Positions 17,466-26,583 of a stretch of 64,000 nucleotides of DNA are shown here, one piece after another. Below the pieces are notes generated by a model. That model made no database searches and had not been told where the DNA came from. It saw nothing but the letters and a program-made list of their open reading frames with translations. The translations under genes were made by a program, and so were the position numbers. Every line of letters starts with the position of its first letter. Positions within the stretch are counted from its first letter, which is position 1. Source of the stretch: Photobacterium lutimaris (GTDB lineage: Bacteria; Pseudomonadota; Gammaproteobacteria; Enterobacterales; Vibrionaceae); assembly GCF_003025555.1 (NCBI RefSeq), contig NZ_PYMH01000001.1, positions 186,001 to 250,000 of the forward strand, in the 5' to 3' direction.

Positions 17466-18914
17466 TCAATATGAAGGTTTGAAACAGCCTGTTTCATCAT
17501 AGATTGCGCCAACATAAGACTGACCTGCTCTCACTGTGCTGTTGCAAAAATCAACGCTGGATTCAGTGAGTGCTGGTGCATCGAGTATTGCTTTGCGCAA
17601 AGCTTCTAGTTGTTTGAGTCTAAAATTCCCTTGATTGGGATCCTCGAAGACCGTTTTTAAAGATAAGCTGCTAGAAAATAATGAATTATTGTCAATGTAG
17701 TTATTTTTCCTATCGGATTTTGCGCTATCTCTATCTTTAATTCGTCCGTCAAGGATATTGTTGAATATCGCTGCTGTTGAACCCTGAAACCTAATATCGA
17801 TGCCTAGTGTATTATAAAGAATATTATTATTGATTACGATATCCTTCACTCGTGGGCTGTAAATACCCACATCATTACAATGCATGATGATGTTGTTCTT
17901 CATAACTGAATTTGTCACTTCAAAGTCTGATTTCCCTCGCCGATCTTGTTTATTCATACCACCACCACCAAATGAGAGGCCAACTTGACTTCCACGAAAT
18001 TGAGTCGGTTTAGTATTACAGATGATAAGGTTTTGCTCTATGGTGCCACCGTGTATGCCACCTTTCATGTAGGCGCCGTAACTAATTTTGTTGCCATCTA
18101 ATTTGATAAAATCATGGATCAAATTCTGTCTGATTTGCCAATTATTGCCATGGTCAAGGTTGATGGGGGTGACTGAATGATGGGTATGCCGAGGTTCATT
18201 CATTCCGAAAATATTACTCTCAACAATACCATTATCTGGGTATATGTTATTTAATTCATTGATTTTTAAGGCAGCATTAAAATCATAGAAAGTATTGTTA
18301 CGGATAACTGTATTCTTTGCTGCCCCAACGATATGTAAAGCATGTTCACATCTTGAATGGTTATCGCATTGGCCGATGAAATTTATCCCTTCAATCTGCC
18401 AGTTTGGTTGGTCTATGACAAAGCCTTCGACCGCATCAAGGTATAAATTTACGCGCCCCAATGTTGCGGCTCGAACGACAATCGGAGTATGTGGTGATGT
18501 CCTTGCCTCACTGATAACGAAGCGTTTTCCTTCAAGCAGGTAGTTTCCATTTTGGATTACGATCTCATCACCTGGCCGTGCGTTTTTGATTGCTGTTATC
18601 AGGTCGATTTCGCTGTTGACATGGACAAACCGGTGAGTGTTGAATAGCTGATATTGCTTTTGAGGACCGACTGTTGGCCATTGTGTTGGTCGAAATTTGC
18701 CTTTGTAATAATCCTCTGTTTCAGGTTGTTCCGTTAGTGTACTCAGGTAGTGAGCAGACTCAGGAGAGTAGGCGTTGATCTTATCGCTGACCTTGCTGGC
18801 AGCCTGACTTAACTGCGATGGTATTTTATCAATAAATAAAATAAGCGCAGTAAATAAAAAGGCATTTGCCATTAAACCACAAAAAAGGAAATATAGTTTT
18901 AGTACTTTTTTCAT
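17466..18914 (-). CDS. Right-handed beta-helix protein, polysaccharide lyase 6-like
   Basis: A 482-residue protein. Residues ~5-28 form a hydrophobic signal or membrane anchor followed by an alpha-helical linker. From ~95 on it has the ladder of short strands and Asn turns of a parallel beta-helix (ARPGDEIVIQNGNY, then repeated N..I..N.I), as in chondroitinase B/alginate lyase (PL6) proteins. Its place in an EPS locus suggests a periplasmic lyase or epimerase that trims or remodels the polymer. I cannot assign catalytic Lys/Arg residues with certainty, so lyase activity is inferred. It stands alone on the minus strand, divergent from the next EPS operon with a 214-bp shared promoter region. 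Confidence 0.72.
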   Translation of the reverse strand: MKKVLKLYFLFCGLMANAFLFTALILFIDKIPSQLSQAASKVSDKINAYSPESAHYLSTLTEQPETEDYYKGKFRPTQWPTVGPQKQYQLFNTHRFVHVNSEIDLITAIKNARPGDEIVIQNGNYLLEGKRFVISEARTSPHTPIVVRAATLGRVNLYLDAVEGFVIDQPNWQIEGINFIGQCDNHSRCEHALHIVGAAKNTVIRNNTFYDFNAALKINELNNIYPDNGIVESNIFGMNEPRHTHHSVTPINLDHGNNWQIRQNLIHDFIKLDGNKISYGAYMKGGIHGGTIEQNLIICNTKPTQFRGSQVGLSFGGGGMNKQDRRGKSDFEVTNSVMKNNIIMHCNDVGIYSPRVKDIVINNNILYNTLGIDIRFQGSTAAIFNNILDGRIKDRDSAKSDRKNNYIDNNSLFSSSLSLKTVFEDPNQGNFRLKQLEALRKAILDAPALTESSVDFCNSTVRAGQSYVGAIYDETGCFKPSY

Positions 18915-19128
18915 ATTTTTAAGTATCCGTTTACCTGTAAAGTATATATAAATCAGAAGGTCAGGATATATTAGGTGTCATAGCATTGAAAATCTTAACA
19001 TAACTATAGCCGTATATTGCATTTTTTCACTGATTTAATTGGCTGATTTTATGTGTCTGTGCCATGATTATTTTGTTGCATAATTTTATTGTTAGAACCA
19101 AGATTATGAAGTTCACGGAGGAAGTAGA
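18915..19128. promoter_or_regulatory. Divergent promoter region between two EPS units
   Basis: The 214-bp AT-rich spacer separates the beta-helix gene (minus) from the Wzx/ligase/heptose operon (plus) and must carry start signals for both. GGAGGAAG is the ribosome site of the plus operon. I did not find a correctly spaced sigma-54 element or a TTGCA-N3-TGCAA box here. Confidence 0.45.
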
Positions 19129-20049
19129 GTGAGCGTATTGTTAGATAAAATCACAACTAAAATTAATAAATTTAAGTGTGACAGAGCGTTACGTAAAGTT
19201 GCAATGACGGTTCCTGCGAGTTTTTCATCACCTCACAATGTTGTCATTTTATCTATGGTCGGAAAACGCGTGATTTATGACTACCTGGTCGCGATAAAAT
19301 CATTTCTTTTATACATTGGTGTTAAAGAGGTTCATGTGCTAAGTGATGGTACATTGGATGATGAAGATACCTGTATCCTAAGTGAGCATGTACCGGGTAT
19401 TGTTATCCATCATGCTGATGAACTTGATATGTCTGAGCTCCCCAGAGGTAACTGTTGGGAGCGGTTGGCCATGTTACTCACTTTAGCGAAAGATAACTAT
19501 GTAATTCAGCTCGATGCCGATATCGTTATTAATGGTGAATTGCACGAGGTATCCCAGGCTATAGGCGATAACCGTGGATTCATTCTGGGTAACGAAAAGT
19601 GGAAGAAGCCAGTCAGCATGCAAGAAATGGCGAATATTGCTAAGCAGTGGGACTCATGCCACATTCAAGGGTTTTCTGAAAAACACTTCGACCGCTTACC
19701 ACTGTTTAACGAAAGTGATTGCCATTATTTTCGTGGCTGTGCGGCATTTATCGGTTTACCAGCTTCAGAGCACTATTTACCAATATTACGTAAATTTTCA
19801 GCACAGATGGAAAATGAAATTGGTGATAAATGGAACCTATGGGGTAGCGAGCAGGTTTCATCAAATGTTATATGCTCTCTTTCACCAGGTATGTCGATGT
19901 TATCTTGGCCAAAATATCAGACTTATCAATTTCCGCTTTCAAACGAACCTGTTAAAAAAGCATCGTTAATTCATTTCATGGGAACATACCGTTATCACAA
20001 TAATATGTATAAAAAGATTGCCAGCGATGCAATATCCAACATGAAGTAG
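19129..20049 (+). CDS. Putative glycosyltransferase (GT-A fold)
   Basis: A 306-residue protein starting with GTG, with GGAGGAAG seven bases upstream. The segments VVILSMVGKRVIYDYLVAIKS and VIQLDADIVING (a DxD-like metal site, LDAD) fit a nucleotide-sugar-dependent transferase. YFRGCAAFIGLP and WNLWGSEQVSSN resemble the acceptor-side part of GT8-like or uncharacterised transferases. The exact family is not recognised. It is first in a plus-strand operon with the flippase and ligase, so it probably builds the EPS repeat unit. Confidence 0.6.
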   Translation: MSVLLDKITTKINKFKCDRALRKVAMTVPASFSSPHNVVILSMVGKRVIYDYLVAIKSFLLYIGVKEVHVLSDGTLDDEDTCILSEHVPGIVIHHADELDMSELPRGNCWERLAMLLTLAKDNYVIQLDADIVINGELHEVSQAIGDNRGFILGNEKWKKPVSMQEMANIAKQWDSCHIQGFSEKHFDRLPLFNESDCHYFRGCAAFIGLPASEHYLPILRKFSAQMENEIGDKWNLWGSEQVSSNVICSLSPGMSMLSWPKYQTYQFPLSNEPVKKASLIHFMGTYRYHNNMYKKIASDAISNMK

Positions 20050-20057
20050 GTGATTTA

Positions 20058-21524
20058 ATGCATGTTACAGATAATGAGGGATTATTTCATAGTGCAAAAT
20101 GGGCTCTGATTGCTAATTGGTATGGTCGACTGATTGGTATTGTAAATACGCTGGTATTGTTAAAGTTATTGACACCGGCTGATTTTGGTGTTGCAGCATT
20201 GTCGACTTTTTTTGTATCCATGTTTGTCGCTTTTTCACATGTCGGGGTGGCACATTTTGTTATATCTTCAGATGATATGTCAGAAGGTGAGCTAGACAGT
20301 ATCTGGACCTTAGGTTTAGTTACTAAAACACTAACTGCGTTGTGTTTATATCTATCCGCCGGTTGGATTGCTGATTATGTCAATAATGCTGAAATGTCGG
20401 AAGTTATTCAGATTGTTGCTATTATTCCGTTCTTGTCTGGACTGAGGAATGTGGCGTTAGATACCGCAGAAAAGCATTATAAATTTAAATTCGTTATCGC
20501 AACAACGATGGTTGCAAGGACAGCAGGAGCCCTGATCTCTATTATTTTGGCCATATATTTACAGTCATACTGGGCTTTAATTATAGGGGTTATTACCTCG
20601 GCCACAGTCGAAACTCTTGTTGGGTATGTTTTTTTCCCCAGACGACCCAGGTTATCCTGCCGACACTGGGGTGCTCAGTGGGGATTTTCTAAATGGTTAT
20701 ATATAGGTTCTGTTGTAGGTTATCTACGTTCAAGGGTTGATGTTTTATTACTTGGTAATATATCTGATGCAAGAGGGGTTGGTTTATATAGTATATCAAC
20801 AGAGTTTTCTTGGTTGCCATTTAATGAGTTGATTGTTCCTATCAACAGAGGATTCTTTTCTGTTGCCTCAAGAATCAAGAATGATAGTGTAGAGTTCTAT
20901 CAACGCTTGATTCAGCAACTTACCCTAAACATGCTGATTGTCATTCCATGTGCTTTTGGCATGATGGCAATTGCTGACCCTTTTACTGATTCGATTTTGG
21001 GTGAGGATTGGATAGATGCCAGCAGTCTTATTTATACATTGTCACCATTGATGATAGTAATGTCAGTTTATGGTGTATTGAATACGGTGCTGACTATAAA
21101 GAAAAGAATGAAGTTGATCATATTTTCGGATTTACTATTTTTATCATGTATTGTTTTTTATTTTATATCATATCAGAGTTCAGGTATTTATATTCTAGCG
21201 CAAGGTCGGTTATGGATAGGGTTACTATTCCTTTTATGGCTTGTTTTACTTTATATAATAGTAGTTAAGCTAAGGATTAGTGATGTTGTGTTGCTATTTA
21301 TACCTCCTATGGTTTCCAGTTTGATGATGTATGCGTTTGTGTCCTGGATGATCAGTTTTTTTAACTCAAGTGCAATGCAGTTAGCTGTTGCCATTCCTTC
21401 AGGAATAATAATTTATTCATCACTTTATTTGTTTTTATCCTATCAATGTAGAACATTATACCCATATCATTGGAAATGTTGTGAATATGTGTTGAGTAAA
21501 ATGAGAAGATATCATGCTTATTAA
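20058..21524 (+). CDS. Wzx-type lipid-linked oligosaccharide flippase
   Basis: A 488-residue integral membrane protein with about 12-14 helices, of the polysaccharide transporter (MOP) family. The N-terminal pattern WALIANWYGRLIGIVNTLVL and the segment LKLLTPADFGVAAL are typical of Wzx/WzxC-like flippases, which move undecaprenyl-linked repeats across the inner membrane. AGGTGA lies before the ATG, and the gene starts nine bases after the preceding transferase. It pairs functionally with the ligase/polymerase two genes downstream. Confidence 0.85.
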   Translation: MHVTDNEGLFHSAKWALIANWYGRLIGIVNTLVLLKLLTPADFGVAALSTFFVSMFVAFSHVGVAHFVISSDDMSEGELDSIWTLGLVTKTLTALCLYLSAGWIADYVNNAEMSEVIQIVAIIPFLSGLRNVALDTAEKHYKFKFVIATTMVARTAGALISIILAIYLQSYWALIIGVITSATVETLVGYVFFPRRPRLSCRHWGAQWGFSKWLYIGSVVGYLRSRVDVLLLGNISDARGVGLYSISTEFSWLPFNELIVPINRGFFSVASRIKNDSVEFYQRLIQQLTLNMLIVIPCAFGMMAIADPFTDSILGEDWIDASSLIYTLSPLMIVMSVYGVLNTVLTIKKRMKLIIFSDLLFLSCIVFYFISYQSSGIYILAQGRLWIGLLFLLWLVLLYIIVVKLRISDVVLLFIPPMVSSLMMYAFVSWMISFFNSSAMQLAVAIPSGIIIYSSLYLFLSYQCRTLYPYHWKCCEYVLSKMRRYHAY

Positions 21525-21536
21525 TAGGAGAGGTGA

Positions 21537-21623
21537 ATGGAATCAATACTTTTTTTACTTAGTTTGATCGCTTTAGTGGTGTATACCAAAATGTCTATTA
21601 ATGAGGATGACAAGGATTCTTAA
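21537..21623 (+). CDS. 28-residue small membrane protein, coupled to the O-ligase gene
   Basis: A 28-codon ORF with a strong ribosome site (AGGAGAGG) just before its ATG at 21537. Residues ~4-16 are a single hydrophobic helix (ILFLLSLIALVVY) and the tail is charged, with four Asp/Glu in NEDDKD. Its TAA stop at 21621-21623 shares its last A with the ATG of the O-ligase gene (TAATG), so the two are probably translationally coupled. It is either a small membrane subunit of the polymerase/ligase or a leader controlling its translation. I know of no named family. Confidence 0.55.
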   Translation: MESILFLLSLIALVVYTKMSINEDDKDS

Positions 21624-22963
21624 TGAGGGATATTGTATTTGTCATCTTTTTTGCTTGTTTGATGGTGTTTGCATTCAGGCGATCATATATCTCGGTATCC
21701 TTATGGCTATGGGCTGGATTGTTCGTGCCTGCTTATTGGTTATATAGCTTTGCCCATGGTATTAGCTTTCAAACGATCTTGGTTGTCGTTACTGTTATAG
21801 TTTACTTATTTGATAGAAATAAAAGTAAATTTAGTATTAATTTTCTTTTATTTACAGTTTTACTGATTTACATGCATTTTACTATTACTACTTTCTATTC
21901 GCTAGGAATAGAGGAGAAGGTATGGTTAGAATGGCAGAAATTTTCCAAGATAATGCTATTGATGCTGTTCATTGTCTTAATAATAAGAAGTAAAGTTCAC
22001 TTTAATTATATACTAATGGTTTTTGTTCTTTCTCTGGGAGTGATGGGAGCCATCGAAGGTTTGAAGTTTATTGCTTCTGGCGGTTCTCATCATATTAAAG
22101 GGCCAGATAATAATATTCTTTCCGATAACAATCACTTTGCCTTAGCGCTTGATATGGTCCTGCCATTAAACATTTATCTTCTTTCTCAGTATAAAGGATC
22201 AAAAATACGGCCGTTTCTGCTTATCACCTTGGTATTGAGTATCTTGTCTGTGTTAGGTACGGCATCTCGTGGTGGCTTTATTGGTTTAGTGTGTGTGGCT
22301 TTATATTTTCTGCTTACGACTAAGCGAAAAGCGTTGACTGTTATTGCCTTTGCCGTCGTGGCAGGATTGGCTTCGTTGATCCTCACTGATAAGTGGTATA
22401 ACCGAATGGAGAGCATTGATACCGCCAAGGATGACGGGTCGTTCATGATTCGGGTGAAATCGTGGAAGATGTATACCTTGATGGCGATGGAGAGGCCGTT
22501 GCTTGGTGCGGGTTTCCGGTCAGTCGAAGTGGGTTATGTCTGGCGCTCTATTGCCCCGAATTTCTACAAATTATCCTTTATTGAATCTCCAGAGCCTGGC
22601 GAGAAGGCTTGGGCTGCTCACAGTATCTATTTTCAGGTACTTGGTGATCATGGGTTCGTTGGATTAGGGCTGTTTATGTTAATTCTAGCAACCGCATTCC
22701 TAACGCTTATGAATATAATGAGAAAGATAAAAGATATAGAAAGATTAGAGTGGCAATACCAATTAGCAAAGATGTTCAGAGTTTCATTGGTTGCTTTTTC
22801 AGTCGCCGGAGCTGCACTGTCTCTTCCATATGCTGAAATTTTTTGGGCATTAATTGCGATCATCATATCCCTCGATATATCCGTCAGGGAGAGTCTTGCA
22901 GTAATTAAAAAAGAACAGAGTTGTAAACCTAAAGAGAGGCGTATTAGAAAAAGCCATGCATAG
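21623..22963 (+). CDS. Exosortase A-associated O-glycosylation ligase/Wzy-like polymerase
   Basis: A 446-residue membrane protein with about 11-12 helices. It matches the exosortase A-type putative O-ligase family: a short N-terminus MRDIVFVIFFACLMVF, then RRSYISVSLWLWAGL. The large periplasmic loop contains the Wzy_C-like segment TASRGGFIGLVCVALYFL and AHSIYFQVLGDHGFVGLGLFM. It should polymerise or transfer the EPS repeat on the periplasmic side. Its ATG overlaps the stop of the 28-residue ORF. The C-terminal tail is basic (KPKERRIRKS). Confidence 0.85.
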   Translation: MRDIVFVIFFACLMVFAFRRSYISVSLWLWAGLFVPAYWLYSFAHGISFQTILVVVTVIVYLFDRNKSKFSINFLLFTVLLIYMHFTITTFYSLGIEEKVWLEWQKFSKIMLLMLFIVLIIRSKVHFNYILMVFVLSLGVMGAIEGLKFIASGGSHHIKGPDNNILSDNNHFALALDMVLPLNIYLLSQYKGSKIRPFLLITLVLSILSVLGTASRGGFIGLVCVALYFLLTTKRKALTVIAFAVVAGLASLILTDKWYNRMESIDTAKDDGSFMIRVKSWKMYTLMAMERPLLGAGFRSVEVGYVWRSIAPNFYKLSFIESPEPGEKAWAAHSIYFQVLGDHGFVGLGLFMLILATAFLTLMNIMRKIKDIERLEWQYQLAKMFRVSLVAFSVAGAALSLPYAEIFWALIAIIISLDISVRESLAVIKKEQSCKPKERRIRKSHA

Positions 22964-23028
22964 ATGAGCGACATTAATTAAACCAGTTACATTGTGTGTT
23001 CAATTATTTTAACGAATAGGAACTAATA

Positions 23029-24057
23029 ATGAGAGTGAGATCGCGATCACCGTTGCGCTTGGGTTTAGCAGGGGGAGGGACGGACCTTTCTCCCTATTGT
23101 GATAAGTATGGTGGCTGTATCCTGAATGCGACGATTGATATGTATGCACACTGTACGATTGAATTGAATTCTTTAAAGCCGGGGGTCAGTTTCTACGCGC
23201 AGGATATCGATGAACAGTATCATTCAAATTTAACGGGTCTCTTACCATTGGATGATAAGTTGCTGCTCCACAAAGCGGTATATAACCGAGTGATTGCTGA
23301 CTACAATCATGGCAACCCGCTTCCAGTGACTGTCTATACCCATTGTGATGCGCCGCCAGGCAGTGGGTTGGGGTCGTCATCTACGCTAGCTGTTACGATG
23401 ATCAGTGCCTATCAGAAGTTGTTGAATTTACCATTGGGTGAGTATGATATTGCCCGTCTGGCTTATGATATCGAGCGTGTCGATTGCCAGTTATCCGGCG
23501 GAAAACAAGATCAGTACGCGACAACCTTCGGTGGTTTTAACTTCATGGAGTTTTATGATCAAAATCGCGTCTTAGTGAATCCTTTGCGGATACGCCGTTC
23601 CATTCTGAATGAGTTGGAATCCCAACTTATCCTTTATTTCACTGGTGTCTCTCGATCTTCGGCCAAGATTATCGATGAGCAAGTAAAAAATACCAATGAT
23701 AATACAGACAAACCACTACAAGCGATGCATGAAGTGAAGCAGTTGGCGTTCGAAATGAAAGAGCGATTACTTCACTCTGATATTTCTGGAATGTCAGAGT
23801 TGTTTTATCAATCATGGGTCGCAAAAAAAGCGACCTCACCGTCTATCTCCACTCCGTTGATTGATCAAATCGAAGATCGCGCTATGAGTGCGGGGGCGAA
23901 ATCGCTCAAAATTTCGGGTGCCGGTGGTGGGGGCTTCATGATGATATTCGTTGATCCGCTCAGGCGAATCGCCGTCGAGTCGGCATTAGCTGATCTCGAA
24001 GGGGAAATTCGCTCTTTTAAATTTACTCAAGAAGGCACGCAATCATGGAAAGTTTAA
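23029..24057 (+). CDS. hddA: D-glycero-D-manno-heptose 7-phosphate kinase (HddA-type GHMP kinase)
   Basis: A 342-residue cytoplasmic GHMP kinase. It has the HddA-type N-terminus RSPLRLGLAGGGTDLSPY, the ATP loop PPGSGLGSSSTLAV near residue 110, and the C-terminal KISGAGGGGFMMIF. It phosphorylates heptose 7-phosphate at C1 to the alpha-1,7-bisphosphate. Together with the next two genes it makes the GDP-activated heptose. The 3' end overlaps gmhA by 13 bases. A short gap (22964-23028) separates it from the ligase gene. Confidence 0.88.
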   Translation: MRVRSRSPLRLGLAGGGTDLSPYCDKYGGCILNATIDMYAHCTIELNSLKPGVSFYAQDIDEQYHSNLTGLLPLDDKLLLHKAVYNRVIADYNHGNPLPVTVYTHCDAPPGSGLGSSSTLAVTMISAYQKLLNLPLGEYDIARLAYDIERVDCQLSGGKQDQYATTFGGFNFMEFYDQNRVLVNPLRIRRSILNELESQLILYFTGVSRSSAKIIDEQVKNTNDNTDKPLQAMHEVKQLAFEMKERLLHSDISGMSELFYQSWVAKKATSPSISTPLIDQIEDRAMSAGAKSLKISGAGGGGFMMIFVDPLRRIAVESALADLEGEIRSFKFTQEGTQSWKV

Positions 24058-24635
24058 CGTATTTTCAAAGCAGTGTGGCTGATTCTATAGCGGTGAAGCA
24101 GCGTTTGCTTGATAGTCCCGATGTCTTAGCAACAATTACGGAGGTTGCTGATCTCTGCTTAGCTGCTTATCAGCGGGGAAATAAGGTTATTTTGGCTGGC
24201 AATGGAGGAAGTGCCGCCGATGCGCAACATATCGCCGCAGAGTTTGTTAGTCGCTTTCATTTTGATCGCCCAGGGTTGCCTTCAATGGCATTAACAACCG
24301 ATACATCAATTTTAACTGCGATCGGTAATGATTATGGGTTTGATAAGCTATTTGAACGTCAGCTACAGGCAAATGGGCAACCTGGTGATATTTTCATTGG
24401 TATCACGACTTCCGGTAATTCGCCCAATATCATCAATGCAATGACTTATGCCCGTCAGCATGGGATTACCGCGGTCGGTTTAGCCGGTCAAGGTGGTGAC
24501 ATTCAATCATGCAGCGATCTCTGTATAGCGGTGCCATCCGGGGATACGCCGCGAGTTCAGGAGTCACATATTCTTATTGGTCACATGATTTGCGGTTATG
24601 TGGAGAAGGAGTATTTCCATGAGTATCGAAGATGA
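24045..24635 (+). CDS. gmhA: Sedoheptulose 7-phosphate isomerase GmhA
   Basis: A 196-residue SIS-domain enzyme that converts sedoheptulose 7-phosphate to D-glycero-D-manno-heptose 7-phosphate, the first step of heptose synthesis. The phosphate-binding SIS motif is AGNGGSAADAQHIAAEF (51-67) with Glu66 in place, and ITTSGNSPNIINA gives the second Ser/Thr loop. It overlaps hddA upstream and hddC downstream (17 bases), so this is a tight three-gene unit. A housekeeping gmhA for LPS heptose is expected elsewhere, so this copy is probably dedicated to the EPS. Confidence 0.92.
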   Translation: MESLTYFQSSVADSIAVKQRLLDSPDVLATITEVADLCLAAYQRGNKVILAGNGGSAADAQHIAAEFVSRFHFDRPGLPSMALTTDTSILTAIGNDYGFDKLFERQLQANGQPGDIFIGITTSGNSPNIINAMTYARQHGITAVGLAGQGGDIQSCSDLCIAVPSGDTPRVQESHILIGHMICGYVEKEYFHEYRR

Positions 24636-25344
24636 GGTTGTTGCCATCGTGCTTTGCGGTGGGCTTGGCACTCGACTCGGTGCGATGACGCGGGATCAGC
24701 CCAAGCCAATGGTGGAGGTTGCCGGACGACCTTTTATCGAGCGGATACTGGATAATCTGGTCGAGCAAGAGATCTCTAAAATTGTCTTGGCCGTCTCCTA
24801 CTTGCGGGAGGTAATACAAGCGCATATCGGCCCTGTGTATCGAGGTGTACCGATAGAATACAGCGTTGAAGAAAAGCCATTAGGAACCGGCGGGGCTATC
24901 GTTAATGCGATTAGGCAGCTTAACCTCGAGCACACGAACTTGTTGGTTGTGAACGGTGACAGTTATTGTAAGTTTGATCTAAGCGGTATGATCAGGCAGC
25001 TTCCCGATGTTGATATTGTAATGGTAACCAAGTATCTGCATGATACGGGGCGGTATGGTACGGCTCAAGTCAACTCTCAGGGAGAGGTGACGGATTTTAT
25101 CGAGAAAAAGCATAGTCGCTCTGGGTATATCAATGCCGGGATCTACTTGTTTAGTACTTCGTTGGTTGCAGGATGCGGCTTGGAGAAGTTTTCGTTTGAA
25201 ATGACTTTTCTTGAACAGGCCGAAAGTCGTAATATAAAAATAACGACTCAAATTTCTGATAGTTACTTTATTGATATTGGTATCGTTGATGACTATATGC
25301 TCGCGAATGACTACTTTCGTCAGCATGACGCCGTCGAGCAATAG
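24619..25344 (+). CDS. hddC: D-glycero-alpha-D-manno-heptose 1-phosphate guanylyltransferase (HddC)
   Basis: A 241-residue nucleotidyltransferase. LCGGLGTRLGAMTRDQPKPM (residues 12-31) is the NTP-binding motif, with a VVNGDSYCKFDL metal site. It should join GMP to heptose 1-phosphate, giving the GDP-heptose donor. ATG at 24619 is chosen, with AAGGAG correctly spaced; a frame from 24598 adds seven residues. GmhB, the bisphosphate phosphatase needed between HddA and HddC, is not in this window. A strong terminator follows. Confidence 0.88.
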   Translation: MSIEDEVVAIVLCGGLGTRLGAMTRDQPKPMVEVAGRPFIERILDNLVEQEISKIVLAVSYLREVIQAHIGPVYRGVPIEYSVEEKPLGTGGAIVNAIRQLNLEHTNLLVVNGDSYCKFDLSGMIRQLPDVDIVMVTKYLHDTGRYGTAQVNSQGEVTDFIEKKHSRSGYINAGIYLFSTSLVAGCGLEKFSFEMTFLEQAESRNIKITTQISDSYFIDIGIVDDYMLANDYFRQHDAVEQ

Positions 25345-25353
25345 CGTTTGATT

Positions 25354-25393
25354 AACAATGAAAAAGCCGACATGCCGTCGGCTTTTCATTGTT
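25354..25393. terminator. Bidirectional terminator between convergent EPS operons
   Basis: A long hairpin with AACAATGAAAAAGCCGAC and GTCGGCTTTTCATTGTT arms lies between hddC (plus) and the GT4 gene ending at 25416 (minus). Confidence 0.9.
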
Positions 25394-25415
25394 TGATACT
25401 TTATGACAAACAGCA

Positions 25416-26519
25416 CTAGGCGCTACACTGATACAGTTTCTTATACTCACCAACCATCGCAAACTCGCTAAAATTCTGTTCAATCCTCGCGCGAGCAGCT
25501 TGCCCCATCGCTGTTAATTCCGATTTTTGATGGTAGAACTGCAAAAAGGCATCGGTCAATGCTGCCTGGTTTTGGGATGGAATACTGACACCGGTATGTC
25601 CTTCGACGATCACTTCGCCAATTCCCCCAACCTTGGTCACTATATGTGGTATACCCATTGACATAGATTCGAGGAGGGTGAGGGGAATGCCCTCTGCAAT
25701 AGATGACAGAACGAACGCATTAAAGAGGCCATAATAATGGCGTACATTAGTCTGGCTGCCAGCAAAAATAATGCGGCAATTACTGTTAGTGTTGGCTGCA
25801 AGCCGCTCAAGTTCTGGGCGCTGATCGCCATCACCGACCAGTACTAACTGGGTATGGGCTGAAAACATAGGGCTACGGTGACAGGCTTCTTGGTAGGCAG
25901 CGATGAGCATCGGTTGGTTTTTGATACTTTGCAGTCTGGCAACATGACCAAATGTAAAGACAGCAGCCGTGCTGGGCTTGAGTGTTGGCTGAAAATAGTG
26001 GGTGTTGATACCGTTTCGAATCAATATAAGCTTTTTCGGATTGATACCGACATCATGGGCTAGCCAGGAATATAAGTCGTCTGAGACTGCGACAATTTGA
26101 TGTATCCAAGCAGCGCAGATCTTACGTAAGTAACGGTACTTTTTGACTGCCCCATTCGGGTCATAGCTGTCTCGGCCATGTTCAGCATGAATCCGTACGG
26201 GGACCCGGGCCAAGGCTGCCACGCACTGGTATTCAATGGTGGCGAGGTTATATGTTTGGACCACATCAGGTTGTAATTGGCGAAGTTGCTTAAATAAGCG
26301 GTAATGAATTCGGAGGCTGTTGCCTGGAGGCTTATTAAGCGCAATGGTTGTGACTTGTGGGGTGATTTGCTCAATAATATTCCCAACTGTGGTAAGGCTT
26401 ATAATCGTGTGGCGGTAACCATCCCCCATTTGGTTGATGCAGTTAACAATCAGCTTCTCTAACCCGCCGATGTGGAACCCATGAACGATGTGAACAATAT
26501 GAGTCAGTGACTGGGGCAT
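25416..26519 (-). CDS. XrtA-system GT4 glycosyltransferase (TIGR03088-like)
   Basis: A 367-residue GT-B enzyme. Its opening IVHIVHGFHIGGLEKLIVN is the mark of the exosortase A-associated GT4 subfamily often called Stp2 (TIGR03088), and SSIAEGIPLTLLESMSMG carries the E-x7-E donor-site motif of GT4. It acts in the cytoplasm on the EPS repeat. It is the last gene of the long minus-strand operon that begins with the priming transferase at 36916. The 64-bp gap to the upstream GT is short and carries no terminator. Confidence 0.85.
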   Translation of the reverse strand: MPQSLTHIVHIVHGFHIGGLEKLIVNCINQMGDGYRHTIISLTTVGNIIEQITPQVTTIALNKPPGNSLRIHYRLFKQLRQLQPDVVQTYNLATIEYQCVAALARVPVRIHAEHGRDSYDPNGAVKKYRYLRKICAAWIHQIVAVSDDLYSWLAHDVGINPKKLILIRNGINTHYFQPTLKPSTAAVFTFGHVARLQSIKNQPMLIAAYQEACHRSPMFSAHTQLVLVGDGDQRPELERLAANTNSNCRIIFAGSQTNVRHYYGLFNAFVLSSIAEGIPLTLLESMSMGIPHIVTKVGGIGEVIVEGHTGVSIPSQNQAALTDAFLQFYHQKSELTAMGQAARARIEQNFSEFAMVGEYKKLYQCSA

Positions 26520-26583
26520 TGCGTGCGTTCTCCATGCCGATTACGTTTCTTCTGCTGCCAAGCTATTAGTGAAGTACAACGTT

